Below are positions 1 to 8,590 of a DNA stretch of 64,000 nt, piece by piece. A program made the position numbers and the translations under genes. The stretch comes from DAHUYF01 sp035553515 (GTDB taxonomy: Bacteria > Pseudomonadota > Alphaproteobacteria > ATCC43930 > CGMCC-115725). The notes beneath the pieces are model-generated. The model saw nothing but the letters and a program-made list of their open reading frames with translations, was not told where the DNA came from and did not search any database. Numbering within the stretch: position 1 is the stretch's first letter; every line of letters starts with the position of its first letter. The stretch spans positions 1 through 64,000 of the forward strand of contig DATNDG010000083.1 in assembly GCA_035553515.1 (NCBI GenBank). Direction: 5' to 3'.

Positions 1-89
1 GCGTCGGAATTATCCCGCATAAATGGCTGGCCAAAATATGCGGAGACTCCGCCGAGCAGGAAACAGGCGCCAATAAGGAGGAGGCGCAT
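1..89 (-). CDS. Small exported or membrane protein, 5' part only
   Basis: An ATG at 89 follows the stop of the upstream gene directly (TAA-ATG), so translation is probably coupled. The first residues, MRLLLIGACFLLGGVSAYF, form one hydrophobic helix typical of a signal peptide or single membrane anchor. After that come about ten polar residues and the window ends. The product is unknown. A small membrane protein coupled to a larger cytoplasmic protein is a layout seen in several two-gene defence modules, but nothing here proves that role. Confidence 0.5.
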   Translation of the reverse strand, partial: MRLLLIGACFLLGGVSAYFGQPFMRDNSD

Positions 90-1040
90 TTATTCCTCCA
101 GCGCGCCAGCTTCATCCAGCGTATTGAAAAAATGAAATAGCGCCTCCCAAGCCTTGTCTCGGTTGACGGTCTTCCCGTCGCTGTCGATCTGCACCTTGGT
201 CCGCATGTTGATTTCATCCGGGCCAATCCGCTGGTCGGCTTTGGTGACGATTACAAAGTCATCGTCTCCTTCTTGATTTTGGATGGTTTCGATGGCGAGT
301 GCTTTAATACGCTTCTCGCCAAGCTTTATTCCCGATGTTCGCCGCTTGTCGGTTTTCAGTGTGAGTTCAATACGGAGCGCGTCATTGTTCACGTCATGCT
401 CATTTCCCGCGACCGCTCTTAAATGCTTACTCAGCGCGCCCAATAGCCCTTGGGGGTGTGCTCGTCGGCGATGGTAGTTTGCGCTTGCTTGATAGAGCGT
501 AGAGCGCAGCTCGATCTGTTTTACCCCCTGCTTCTGCAAGAGCTTTACGGCGGTGATATTCGCCACCTTCATAAGATCGAACTGGGATGCTATGCGCGGC
601 AGTCCCGCTTTCCAGAAAAATTGGTGGAGGAAGTATCGCACCGTGGTGTCTTGCATAGCCGTACCGCACAAGCACACATCGTTGTCGCGCGCATAGACGA
701 AGCCGTCGCCGTCTAGAAAATCGGCGTCGGGCGGTGGCGCGGTAGTCCCAACCTGTATCTCTACCGCTGGCCCCTTGGCCTTGGGGACAACAGATGCGGC
801 CTCACCGGGAGTATCCGCCACAATGTGGAGGTAGAGTCCGCCCTTGGCGTCGGTCTTTGCGCTCGCGAGCTTTATCGTCTGTCCATTGCTCCGCGTCAGC
901 GTTCGCGATGGCACATCCGGTAGTTTATTCATTGCCTGCTTGATGAAGCCGGTAAGCGTACCACTTACGGGCGCCTGATCTTCATGGAGCACCCATTCCG
1001 CTCGCCGGTAGGTAAGTACCTTTTCCTTCTTGCTGGCCAT
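90..1040 (-). CDS. Uncharacterised protein, cargo of the comM element
   Basis: A 316-residue protein that I do not recognise. I chose the ATG at 1040 because GGGGGAGGG lies 6-14 bases upstream; the frame stays open for 32 more codons but that stretch lies at the element edge and lacks a ribosome site. The protein has no signal peptide or membrane segment. Its N-terminal 110 residues are basic and threonine-rich, followed by a proline linker and a more conserved-looking core (DFLDGDGFVYARDNDVC, then YFLHQFFWKAG). It ends in an acidic tail. It sits upstream of a translationally coupled small membrane protein in a genomic island, so defence or element maintenance are possible roles. Confidence 0.6.
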   Translation of the reverse strand: MASKKEKVLTYRRAEWVLHEDQAPVSGTLTGFIKQAMNKLPDVPSRTLTRSNGQTIKLASAKTDAKGGLYLHIVADTPGEAASVVPKAKGPAVEIQVGTTAPPPDADFLDGDGFVYARDNDVCLCGTAMQDTTVRYFLHQFFWKAGLPRIASQFDLMKVANITAVKLLQKQGVKQIELRSTLYQASANYHRRRAHPQGLLGALSKHLRAVAGNEHDVNNDALRIELTLKTDKRRTSGIKLGEKRIKALAIETIQNQEGDDDFVIVTKADQRIGPDEINMRTKVQIDSDGKTVNRDKAWEALFHFFNTLDEAGALEE

Positions 1041-1124
1041 ATACTCGCCCTCCCCCAGCCGAAGGGATATGTGCCAGATAATGCCACCCTTACCGGGGGC
1101 TTCGCAACTAAGGGTTGTCATTTG

Positions 1125-1185
1125 CCAGAACTCCACGTTCTGGTAGCGCGCGGGCGACGCGAAAACCCAAGGCCCGCTTGCTACC
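1125..1185. repeat. Nested inverted repeats at the element edge
   Basis: Two inverted repeats are packed into the last 65 bases before the comM junction. CCAGAAC (1125-1131) and GTTCTGG (1137-1143) form a perfect 7-bp stem with a 5-base loop. GGTAGCGCGCGGGC (1142-1155) pairs with GCCCGCTTGCTACC (1172-1185) at 12 of 14 positions around a 16-base spacer. No T-run follows, so this looks less like a terminator than like a protein-binding element end; that role is inferred from position. Confidence 0.5.
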
Positions 1186-1188
1186 TAA

Positions 1189-1820
1189 TGCCGGAGTTCC
1201 AGCGCGCGAGCCTCGAGGCGCTGCGCCAGCCGCTGGAAAGCGGCAAGGCGACGGTGGCGCGGGTCCATGCGCATGTCACCTATCCTGCCCGCGTGCAGCT
1301 GGTTGCGGCGATGAACCCGTGCCGCTGCGGACATCTCGACGACGCCGCTCTGTCCTGCGGCAGGGCGCCGCGCTGTGCGCAGGACTACCAGTCGAAGATC
1401 TCGGGCCCGCTCTTCGACCGCATCGATCTGCACATCGACGTGCCGGCGGTTCGGCCCGCCGATCTCGCCTTGCCGCCGCCGGCGGAAGGCTCGGCCGCGG
1501 TGGCGGCGCGCGTCGCCGCGGCACGCGCGCGCCAGGCGGCACGGTATGCGCGGCTGCCGCCCGATCGCCGCATCCGCACCAATGCCGAGCTCGACGGGCA
1601 ATTGCTCGACGAGCTTGCCGCGCCCGACGCCGAAGGCAAGCGCCTGCTGCTCGACGCGGCAGAGCGGCTCCATCTCTCGGCGCGGGGATATCACCGCGTG
1701 CTGCGCGTCGCGCGCACGCTGGCCGATCTCGAAGCCTCGGATGCGGTGCGCCGCATCCATGTAGCGGAGGCGCTCTCCTATCGCCGCATCATGCTGGGCG
1801 GCGACATGCTCGGGCGATGA
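1189..1820 (+). pseudogene. comM: comM 3' fragment (YifB/Mg-chelatase-like ATPase)
   Basis: This is the C-terminal 209 residues of a ComM/YifB-type AAA+ ATPase, a helicase that helps integrate DNA during natural transformation. It retains PEFQRASLEALRQPL after the lost Walker B segment, then RVQLVAAMNPCRCGHL, GPLFDRIDLHIDVP and the C-terminal AEALSYRR. Family members are about 500 residues, so the N-terminal 300, including the Walker A motif, are absent here. The break is immediately before the PEF codons, in the segment usually reading DELPEF. The upstream half presumably lies beyond the inserted element. Unlikely to be functional unless the element excises. Confidence 0.85.
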
Positions 1821-1903
1821 GGGCGGCGCACAACGGTCGCTCGCGTAAAGAGCAGTGACGCCCTACCTGCTTCAGCCGCCCACTGCGTCGCAGTGCGGTC
1901 GGA

Positions 1904-2449
1904 TCAGTGCCCGTGCGGCGCCGCCAGCTTCACGTTGAGCCAAGCATAGAGCGGGCCGAGGCCGTTCATCAGCACGACCGCGATGAGCGCGGCGACCGGA
2001 TCGTGTGCGTTGGGACCGAACCCGCCATAGAAGGTGGCGAAATAGGAAGCGAAACCGAAAAACATGCCGGGCACGAAGCCGAGCGCGGGGACGATGCGGC
2101 CCAACAGCATCTGTGCCGTATTGAGGCAGAACAGGATGACGCATTGCGCCAGCACGAAGCTGGCACCGCTGAAGTGACGCGAGGACCAGTCAAAGCCGAG
2201 CACGATGAGAAAAGCGGTCACCGAGCCGATCGGCATGACGGGCCAGATCTTGCGGAGCACGTCGGGCTTCGGTCCGCCGGCGGCGAAGGTGCCGGCCCAA
2301 CCGATGAAGATCGCCCAGGGCGGCAGGTTGTAGGGCGGCATGGAAATGAAGATCGTGGTAACGGCAAGCAGAGACGCGACGATCTCGGCCGGCGGCTTTC
2401 GCGCGATTTTCCCTCGATCGGCGCCGATCGACGTTGCTGAATTCTTCAT
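1904..2449 (-). CDS. DUF1097-like inner-membrane protein
   Basis: A 181-residue membrane protein with about five hydrophobic segments and a short polar N-terminus. The pattern PPWAIFIGWAGTFAAGG in the second half of helix one is typical of DUF1097 (YcdZ-like) proteins. The ATG at 2449 has GGGGGAGGG just upstream. It is the last of three genes in a leftward operon, 14 bases after the amidohydrolase, so it may move that pathway's substrate or product, but the family has no established function. The gene converges with the comM remnant. Confidence 0.65.
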   Translation of the reverse strand: MKNSATSIGADRGKIARKPPAEIVASLLAVTTIFISMPPYNLPPWAIFIGWAGTFAAGGPKPDVLRKIWPVMPIGSVTAFLIVLGFDWSSRHFSGASFVLAQCVILFCLNTAQMLLGRIVPALGFVPGMFFGFASYFATFYGGFGPNAHDPVAALIAVVLMNGLGPLYAWLNVKLAAPHGH

Positions 2450-2463
2450 GGCGTCCCTCCCCC

Positions 2464-3711
2464 TCAATAGCGATGGATTTCGCAGGAATGATGCGTCTCG
2501 ACGGTGACACGCCCGCGCTTGACGACCCAGGAGCGGGCGGGAATGTCGAGCAAGGCATCCGCCACGTCGAAGGTGTCGAGAATGACGAGGTCCGCCTGAC
2601 GCCCGACCTTGATGCCGTAGTCGTCGGCGATGCCCATCGCCCGCGCGGCGCCATACGTTCCCATATCCAGCACGAAGGCTTGGTTCTCCGGCGTGCCGAA
2701 TTGGGCGAGATGGGCGAGGAAGTTGCCGATCAACAGCGGATCGGCCTTGCCGAAGGGCGTAAACGCGTTGCGGATGTTGTTCGATGCGAAGGTCACATTG
2801 ACGCCGCCGTCGCGCAGCCGTCGAACAGGCGTCAACCCGCGCCGCTGGTTGCGCTCGTCCTTGCGACCACCGAGATAGACGTCGGTCGCCGGCAAGGTCA
2901 CGATGTGGATGTCCGCCTCGTGCAGCAGGTCGATGACCGGCTTCGCTTCTTCCGCGGTGAGCGCGCCAAGGCTCGTCATGTGACCGAGCGAGACGCGGCC
3001 GCGATATCCGGTCTCGATCGTCTTGCGCGCGACGAAGCTTGCGACGGCAAAACGCGAATCCGAAGCGTCGTCGGCAAAATCGGCGTGCAGATCGACGGGA
3101 ACGCCGTATTTCTGGGCGAGACCGAAGACGATATCGATATGCTTCTCGGTGTCGACGCGGGTCAGCTCGTTGTAAGGGCATCCGCCCACCACATCCGCGC
3201 CGAGGCGCAGCGCCCGCTCCATCAGCTCGACGGTGCCGGGTGATTTCAGGATTCCCTCCTGCGGGAAGGCGACGATCTGGAGGTCGAGGAGATTGCGATA
3301 CTCCTCCCTGAGCTCGAGCGCGGTTTCGACGCCGATCAAGCCTTGAATCACATCTACGTCGGGTTGCGCCCGTATCGCGGTCGTGCCGGCCTTCACCGCC
3401 ATGTCGAGCACCTGGCGCGAGCGCGCAAGCACGTCTTCCCGCTCCTGCTTGCCTTTGAGGATTCCGGTAATGCGGATCGCCTCTTCGAGAGTGCCGCTGC
3501 GCGCCGGCATTCGCCGATGAAGCAACGCCTTCTCGAGATGGAGATGGGGCTCCAGCAGCCCCGGAATTGCGGCGCGGCCGCCAGCATCCACGATCCGCTG
3601 CGCGGCGGCGCCGATGCCGCGCTCGATCGCCGCAATGCGCCCGCCGTCGATGGCGATGTCGATCGGTTCGTTGTGCTCGGAGGTCCGGACGTTTTTGATC
3701 AGGAGCTGCAT
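2464..3711 (-). CDS. Cytosine-deaminase-like amidohydrolase
   Basis: A 415-residue metal-dependent hydrolase of the amidohydrolase superfamily. Visible ligand motifs are EPHLHLEKA near residue 60, DLHADFADD in the middle, HMTSLG after it, and the late SNNIRNAFTPFG segment typical of the cytosine deaminase / N-isopropylammelide amidohydrolase branch. It should act in the cytoplasm on a cyclic amidine or amide; the real substrate cannot be told from sequence. The ATG at 3711 follows GAGGAGAAGG. It lies between the gamma-glutamyltransferase gene (25-base gap) and a membrane protein gene, suggesting a small catabolic operon. Confidence 0.8.
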   Translation of the reverse strand: MQLLIKNVRTSEHNEPIDIAIDGGRIAAIERGIGAAAQRIVDAGGRAAIPGLLEPHLHLEKALLHRRMPARSGTLEEAIRITGILKGKQEREDVLARSRQVLDMAVKAGTTAIRAQPDVDVIQGLIGVETALELREEYRNLLDLQIVAFPQEGILKSPGTVELMERALRLGADVVGGCPYNELTRVDTEKHIDIVFGLAQKYGVPVDLHADFADDASDSRFAVASFVARKTIETGYRGRVSLGHMTSLGALTAEEAKPVIDLLHEADIHIVTLPATDVYLGGRKDERNQRRGLTPVRRLRDGGVNVTFASNNIRNAFTPFGKADPLLIGNFLAHLAQFGTPENQAFVLDMGTYGAARAMGIADDYGIKVGRQADLVILDTFDVADALLDIPARSWVVKRGRVTVETHHSCEIHRY

Positions 3712-3736
3712 CGGCCTTCTCCTCTTCCGGCGAGCG

Positions 3737-5329
3737 TCAATAGCCGAGCGCGAGCCCCTCGCCGCGGGGGTCGGCGCCGCCCTCGAAGAAAGCTTCCCTG
3801 GCAAAATCGAGGCGAATGGCCTGAGCGGTGCCCATGCGCGGATGCGGCCAGGCGACGGCTTGGGCCGGGTGGCCGAGCCGGGCGAGGCCCGCGATTGCTG
3901 CATCGTCTCCGCGCGTTTCGACCAGCAGCTGGTTCGCGCTATCGCCCCAGGATCGGCCATGGAGCAAGCGCAGTGCTTCGATCGCCTCCTGCGCGTTGCG
4001 CCCGAAATCGACGACACGACTGACGAGCGCGGCATTGGTCTGCGGCTGCACCTCACCGCCCTGCGTTCCATGTACGAGATAAGGACGGCCGTCGCGGAAC
4101 AGCATGCCGGCCATCAATGTCGAGGCCGATTGCTTGCCCGGCGCCAGCACGTTGGGATGGGCGGCATCGAGCGAGAAGTACGATCCGCGGTTCTGCAACA
4201 GAACGCCGGAATCGGGATCGAGAACCGCGGCGCCGAAGTCGAAATAGAGGCTCTCCACCACCCCGACGGCGTTGCCCTCTGCGTCGGCGGTCGCGACGAA
4301 GACGGTGTCGCCCTTGGTGCCTCGACCGGCGGGGGATGCCGCGACGTCGGCCATGGCGGCCACCCGATCGCGATCGGCGGTTGCGGGGTCAAGCAAACGC
4401 GCCAGCGGTATGTCGAGAAAGTCCGGATCGGTCAGCCAAGCATCACGCTGTCGGAATGCCCATTTGATCGCCTGTACGAGCGCGTTGAAATACCCGGTCG
4501 ATGCGTCGCCAAGGGCCGCAACATCGACTCCAGCGAGGAAATTCAGGATCAGCAATCCCGCTAGTCCTTGCGAAGGCGGCGGCAATTGGAAGGCGGTGCA
4601 GTCGCGATAGCGGACCGAGATCGGCTGGACCCAGCGCGCCGCATAGCCGGCAAAATCCTCCGGGCACAGAAGTCCACCGCGACCTGCGAGATAGCGGGCC
4701 ACGGACACGCCGGTCGACTCATAGAAATAGCGAGGCCCCGCCTCTGCGATTTGCGCCAGTGTGTGCGCCAGCTGAGGCTGCATCAACCGGGCGCGCTCCT
4801 GCAAAGGCTCGTCGCCGGGCAGAAAGATCGCGGCGGCTCCGGCATCCTCGCGCAACGCAGCTGCGCTCTCCGCCGTCCAGGCAGCAAGTCCGGCGGTCAC
4901 GGGCGTTCCCGCGCGGGCGTAGTGGATCGCAGGCGCCAGGAGCCGGGAGAGCGGCAGGCGGCCGAACCTGCCATGTGCCAGTCGCCAGCTGTCGACTGTC
5001 CCCGGCACGGTGATTGCCGATCGCGGACCGCGCTCCGGAATGGCGTCGCTGCCGCGATAGGCGTCGAGAGAGGCGCGGCGGCCGGCGGTCCCGCTACCGT
5101 TGATTCCGGCAAGCGTGCCGGTCTTCGCGTCATAGATGAGCCAGAAAGCGTCGCCGCCTATCCCGGTCATATGCGGCAGCACCGCGCCCAGGGTAGCGAC
5201 GGCGCTCAACGCGGCATCGACGGCGGTGCCGCCTTCCTTGAGCGCGTCGAGAGCGGCCGCGGATGCCAAGTAGTGAGGCGTCGCGACCATCCCGCGCTCG
5301 CCATAGGCAACCGGACGCGTAAGCGCCAT
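3737..5329 (-). CDS. Gamma-glutamyltransferase family protein
   Basis: A 530-residue Ntn-hydrolase of the gamma-glutamyltranspeptidase family, which self-cleaves to free a catalytic threonine and transfers or hydrolyses gamma-glutamyl groups. The probable nucleophile is Thr342 in KGDTVFVATADAEGN, and downstream LLQNRGSYFSLD and GTQGGEVQPQT match the small subunit. There is no signal peptide, unlike classical periplasmic GGT, so it is probably cytoplasmic. I chose the ATG at 5329 because AGGAG lies 8 bases upstream; 15 more codons are open. It heads the operon with the amidohydrolase, so a gamma-glutamylated intermediate is a reasonable guess. Confidence 0.85.
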   Translation of the reverse strand: MALTRPVAYGERGMVATPHYLASAAALDALKEGGTAVDAALSAVATLGAVLPHMTGIGGDAFWLIYDAKTGTLAGINGSGTAGRRASLDAYRGSDAIPERGPRSAITVPGTVDSWRLAHGRFGRLPLSRLLAPAIHYARAGTPVTAGLAAWTAESAAALREDAGAAAIFLPGDEPLQERARLMQPQLAHTLAQIAEAGPRYFYESTGVSVARYLAGRGGLLCPEDFAGYAARWVQPISVRYRDCTAFQLPPPSQGLAGLLILNFLAGVDVAALGDASTGYFNALVQAIKWAFRQRDAWLTDPDFLDIPLARLLDPATADRDRVAAMADVAASPAGRGTKGDTVFVATADAEGNAVGVVESLYFDFGAAVLDPDSGVLLQNRGSYFSLDAAHPNVLAPGKQSASTLMAGMLFRDGRPYLVHGTQGGEVQPQTNAALVSRVVDFGRNAQEAIEALRLLHGRSWGDSANQLLVETRGDDAAIAGLARLGHPAQAVAWPHPRMGTAQAIRLDFAREAFFEGGADPRGEGLALGY

Positions 5330-5464
5330 GCGACGACTCCTCGTAGAGGCTTTCGCAAGATGATCTTGCAGCATCGGGACCGCCTGGGAAATCGGCGGCG
5401 CCTGATATTCCCGTAGGATTTTTCCGAGCGCGACCGCCGCCGAGGCTTGGCGCCGGATCGCTCT

Positions 5465-6124
5465 CTAGCCTGGCCCGACGGGCTCCTCTCCGCTCTCGAT
5501 CAGCCGATGCTTGACCGCATAGCGAACCATCTCCGCCACCGAATGGGCGTCGATCTTTTGCTGAATCCGCGTCTTGTGGGTGCTGACGGTCTTCTCGCTG
5601 AGGTTGAGCGCCCGCGCTATGTCGGAGACGCGCAGCCCGGCAATCAGCATGTGGAAGATCTGAAATTCGCGGGCGGTAAATTCGGCGTGCGGCAGGCGTT
5701 GTTCTGGCTCACGCAGATCTCGCACCAGCCGCTCGGCGATGGACTCGCTCACGTAAGTCCCGCCGCGCGCGACGCGACGAACGCCCTCGAGCAGCTCCGC
5801 GGAAGGACTCGCCTTCACCACATAGCCGGCGGCGCCGGCGCGAATCGCCTGCACCGCGTACTGATGCTCCTGATGCATGCTCAGCACCAGGATCGGCAGC
5901 CGCGGGTGCAGTGCGCGAATTTGCGCGATGAGCGCCACGCCGCCGCGATTCGGCATGGACATATCGAGGATGAGGACGTCAAAGCGGCCTTGCCGCAGTC
6001 GGCTAAGAACCCCGTCACCGTCCGACGCTTCGCCGCTGACGCGCATGTCCGCTTGCGCGGCAAGGATTTGTCGGAGCCCTTCCCGGAATATCGCGTGATC
6101 GTCGGCAATCAACAGGTCGATCAT
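5465..6124 (-). CDS. LuxR/NarL-type response regulator
   Basis: A 219-residue regulator with an N-terminal receiver domain (DD at 8-9, phospho-acceptor Asp54 in LILDMSMP, Lys104) and a C-terminal LuxR helix-turn-helix (LRVSDIARALNLSEKTVSTH, about residues 165-185). It starts 4 bases after the stop of the PAS kinase gene and is surely its partner. Targets are unknown; the gamma-glutamyltransferase operon begins 135 bases downstream on the same strand and is the obvious candidate. Confidence 0.9.
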   Translation of the reverse strand: MIDLLIADDHAIFREGLRQILAAQADMRVSGEASDGDGVLSRLRQGRFDVLILDMSMPNRGGVALIAQIRALHPRLPILVLSMHQEHQYAVQAIRAGAAGYVVKASPSAELLEGVRRVARGGTYVSESIAERLVRDLREPEQRLPHAEFTAREFQIFHMLIAGLRVSDIARALNLSEKTVSTHKTRIQQKIDAHSVAEMVRYAVKHRLIESGEEPVGPG

Positions 6125-6128
6125 GACA

Positions 6129-7217
6129 CTATCCCCGACGGCGGCGCGGGGAAAGACGCCCAGGTACGCGCAATAGGACGCGTGTTCCGGTATCTGGCGC
6201 ACTCTCCACCGCCAACGTGCCGCCAACCGCCGCTGCCCGTTCTCGCATGCCGAGCAAGCCGAGGCCCGAATTCAGACCCTGGCCGTCGGCCGCCGCGAAG
6301 CCGCAGCCGTTATCGGCGACGGCGAGCAGGACGTCGTGCCCGATGCTCGACAGCGACACCGTCACCGTCGAAGCCTTCGCGTGCCGAACGACGTTGGTCA
6401 GCGATTCCTGCAGGATGCGAAAGACCGTAATATCGATCTCGCGGTCGTATGGACATTGAAGGTCGAGCGACCGCGCTATCTCCAATCCGCTCTGCGTCGC
6501 CACCCTCTCGACCAGCCATTCAACCGCCGCGGCAAGCCCGAGATCGTCGAGGATGCTGGGGCGCAGCTCGGTTGCGATCCGCGCCATGGTCGCGATCGTT
6601 GCTTCGGCGACCGCACGCAGCTCGGCGACCTTCGCCGCGAGGCTCTCTTGACCGACGAGAAGCTGCGCGTCGACCCAATCGAGCCCGAAGCGCAGCGCCG
6701 CCAGATTCTGGCCGAGCTCGTCATGCAGTTCACGCGATAAGCGAGCGCGCTCCTCCTCGCGGACCGAACGCAGATGTCCGGACAGGTCGCGCAACCGGCC
6801 GCGCGACTTGCGCAGCTCGCTCTCGAGCCTCTTGCGGCGGGTGATGTCCCGCGAGATGCCCGCGGTCCCGATGATGCGCCCGTTCGGGTCGCGCACGGGA
6901 GTTTTGATCGTCTCATAGCAACGGAAGCGACCAAGCCGATCGGGTCGCTGCTCCTCGTAGCGCTGCCGCAGGCCGGTCGCGAGCACCTTGCGGTCGGTCA
7001 CGAGGTACTGCTCGGCAACCGCGGACTTCCACACCTCGGTCGGCAATCGACCCAGGATGCGATCCTCGGACAGGCCGCATGCTTCGACATAGGCCTCGTT
7101 CACCGCGAGATATCGCGAGTCTACGTCCTTGAGCCACGCCTGGTCGGGGATATTGCTGAGGATCGCCTGCCGATGCGCGTCACTGGCAAGGCCCGTGCGT
7201 CGGCTGCTGCGCTGCAT
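6129..7217 (-). CDS. PAS-domain sensor histidine kinase, NarX/DegS class
   Basis: A 362-residue soluble kinase. An N-terminal PAS domain (about residues 15-135, containing PDQAWLKDVDSRYLAVNEAY) is followed by a HisKA_3 dimerisation helix with His165 in SRELHDELGQNLAAL and a HATPase domain ending in GLGLLGMRERAAAVGG. No membrane segment is present, so it should sense a cytoplasmic cue. The ATG at 7217 has GGAGG 9 bases upstream; a longer open frame runs back into the next gene and is rejected. It forms a two-gene unit with the LuxR regulator. Confidence 0.9.
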   Translation of the reverse strand: MQRSSRRTGLASDAHRQAILSNIPDQAWLKDVDSRYLAVNEAYVEACGLSEDRILGRLPTEVWKSAVAEQYLVTDRKVLATGLRQRYEEQRPDRLGRFRCYETIKTPVRDPNGRIIGTAGISRDITRRKRLESELRKSRGRLRDLSGHLRSVREEERARLSRELHDELGQNLAALRFGLDWVDAQLLVGQESLAAKVAELRAVAEATIATMARIATELRPSILDDLGLAAAVEWLVERVATQSGLEIARSLDLQCPYDREIDITVFRILQESLTNVVRHAKASTVTVSLSSIGHDVLLAVADNGCGFAAADGQGLNSGLGLLGMRERAAAVGGTLAVESAPDTGTRVLLRVPGRLSPRRRRG

Positions 7218-7354
7218 GCTCGATATCCTCCGTCCGGAACCGGTCCCGATCCGCGCCGCCGATAACAGCCTAGCACGGCCGTGTCGCGAAAGCCGAAGGC
7301 GGTCCCTCAGGACGTTCTGGTAAAGAGGATGCGCGCGCCGCTCGAAAGCGGCGG

Positions 7355-8137
7355 TCAGGCGCCGAAGCGGCGCTGGCGCTGCTGAAAGGTGCGGATGGCG
7401 CGCAGCAAATCGACCTTGCGGAAGGCCGGCCACAGCACGTCGGTGAAGTAGTATTCGCTGTGCGCGCTCTGCCACAGCAGGAATCCCGAGAGGCGGATCT
7501 CGCCGCTGGTGCGGATAATCAGATCGGGATCGGGCAGGCCGGCGGTATAGAGATGGTTCGCTATGGCGTCGGGGGTGACGGCGGCGATGGCCTCAGTAAG
7601 GCTCGCTCCCTTGGCCGCGCGATCGCGCAGCAGCTCCTGCACTGCATCGGCGATCTCCTGTCTTCCGCCATAGGCGACGGCGATGTTGAGGTCGAGCCCG
7701 TCATAGCTTTCGGTGGCCCGTTCCGCCTGGGTGATCGTCGCGATCAGCGAGTGGGGCAGCAGCGGCAGCCGCCCGATCGCGCGCACCCGGACGCGACGGC
7801 GGTGGATCAGCGGGTCATGCGCCAGGGTGGCGAGCTTCGCCTCGATGGCGGCGAAGATGCCGGAGACTTCGGGTTCGGGCCGGCGGAAATTGTCGGCCGA
7901 GAACACCCAGAGCGTCACCGCCGGAATGGAGAGCTCGGCGCACCAGTCGAGAATGTCGTCGAGCTTCTCGGCGCCGATGCGATACATCTCCTGCGGCTCG
8001 GTGATGCCGCGGGCGCGGCCATGCCGGCGATTGCCGTCGAGGATGAAGCCGACATGGCGCGGCAGCGGCTTCTCGCCGATCTGCCGCAGCAGCAGCCGTT
8101 CATAGAGCCGATAGAGCGGACGCAGGAGCGGTGACAC
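7355..8137 (-). CDS. Cis-prenyltransferase (short-chain, Rv1086-like)
   Basis: A 260-residue cis-isoprenyl diphosphate synthase, which condenses isopentenyl diphosphate in Z configuration. Family motifs are GFILDGNRRHGR near residue 30, LNIAVAYGGRQEIADAV, and RTSGEIRLSGFLLWQSAHSE near residue 210. Normal UppS reads MDGNGRWA and GGEHRISNFLLW; the RR, TSGE and LSGFLLWQ variants and the opening PLYRLYE resemble the mycobacterial Rv1086 short-chain enzyme as I recall it. It may therefore be a second paralogue rather than the essential UppS, which in this class usually sits beside cdsA and dxr. The start is a GTG. Confidence 0.8.
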   Translation of the reverse strand: MSPLLRPLYRLYERLLLRQIGEKPLPRHVGFILDGNRRHGRARGITEPQEMYRIGAEKLDDILDWCAELSIPAVTLWVFSADNFRRPEPEVSGIFAAIEAKLATLAHDPLIHRRRVRVRAIGRLPLLPHSLIATITQAERATESYDGLDLNIAVAYGGRQEIADAVQELLRDRAAKGASLTEAIAAVTPDAIANHLYTAGLPDPDLIIRTSGEIRLSGFLLWQSAHSEYYFTDVLWPAFRKVDLLRAIRTFQQRQRRFGA

Positions 8138-8212
8138 CGGACGCTTCCAGGAGCCGAAGCGCGGGCTCCTAGCGCAAACCGGCCGGCGGCGGTAGCCCCC
8201 GAGGACGGACGC

Positions 8213-8590
8213 CTAGCCGATCTCGCTCGCGGGACGGCGCGGCGCCAGCACTGGCGGCAGCTTCGGCGGCGGCAGCTTGGGGCCGGGCGCGCTCGGCGCG
8301 CTCGCGCCGTTCGACGGGGGCTGGCCGGGGCGCACCGGTGCTCGCGGGACCACGATAGCACCCGATAGCAGCCAGCTAACCTGCTGTTCCAGCTTTTTGA
8401 TCCGCTCCTCCATACCGGCGCAGGCATGATCGTCGAGCAGCGCCGCGAGCTTCTCGCGGAACGCGGCGTCGCTGCGCAGCCTTTGCGCCACCTGGAGCAC
8501 GAGCGGCTTGTCCAGTTCGGCCACGCGGACATTGGTCTGCACGGTATCGCAGGCGGCCTGCGCGGTATCGCCGAGTTGAAGCGTCTCCAT
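8213..8590 (-). CDS. Hypothetical protein with coiled coil and Pro-rich tail
   Basis: A 125-residue soluble protein that I do not recognise. Residues 1-60 look helical with two cysteines, a short coiled-coil stretch follows (MEERIKKLEQQVSWLL), and the last 45 residues are a low-complexity tail rich in proline and alanine. The ATG at 8590 has AGGGGACGAAG upstream. It ends 75 bases before the cis-prenyltransferase start and may share its transcript. Confidence 0.55.
   Translation of the reverse strand: METLQLGDTAQAACDTVQTNVRVAELDKPLVLQVAQRLRSDAAFREKLAALLDDHACAGMEERIKKLEQQVSWLLSGAIVVPRAPVRPGQPPSNGASAPSAPGPKLPPPKLPPVLAPRRPASEIG

Larger units (their letters stand above)
1..1188. mobile_element. 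Right end of an integrated element inserted in comM
   Basis: comM homology begins abruptly at about 1189 with the codons for PEFQRASLEAL. Everything to the left belongs to something else: two leftward genes and a short non-coding edge. comM is a well-known integration hotspot (for example AbaR-type and Tn7-like elements in Acinetobacter), which fits. The other end, the integrase or transposase and any target duplication lie outside the window, so the element type is unknown. Base composition here is visibly less GC-rich than in the genes that follow. Confidence 0.65.

Noticed and set aside
1041..1136. N-terminal extension of the island protein from a GTG at 1136
   Set aside because: It has no ribosome site and covers the repeat-rich element edge, while ATG 1040 has a strong GGGAGGG.
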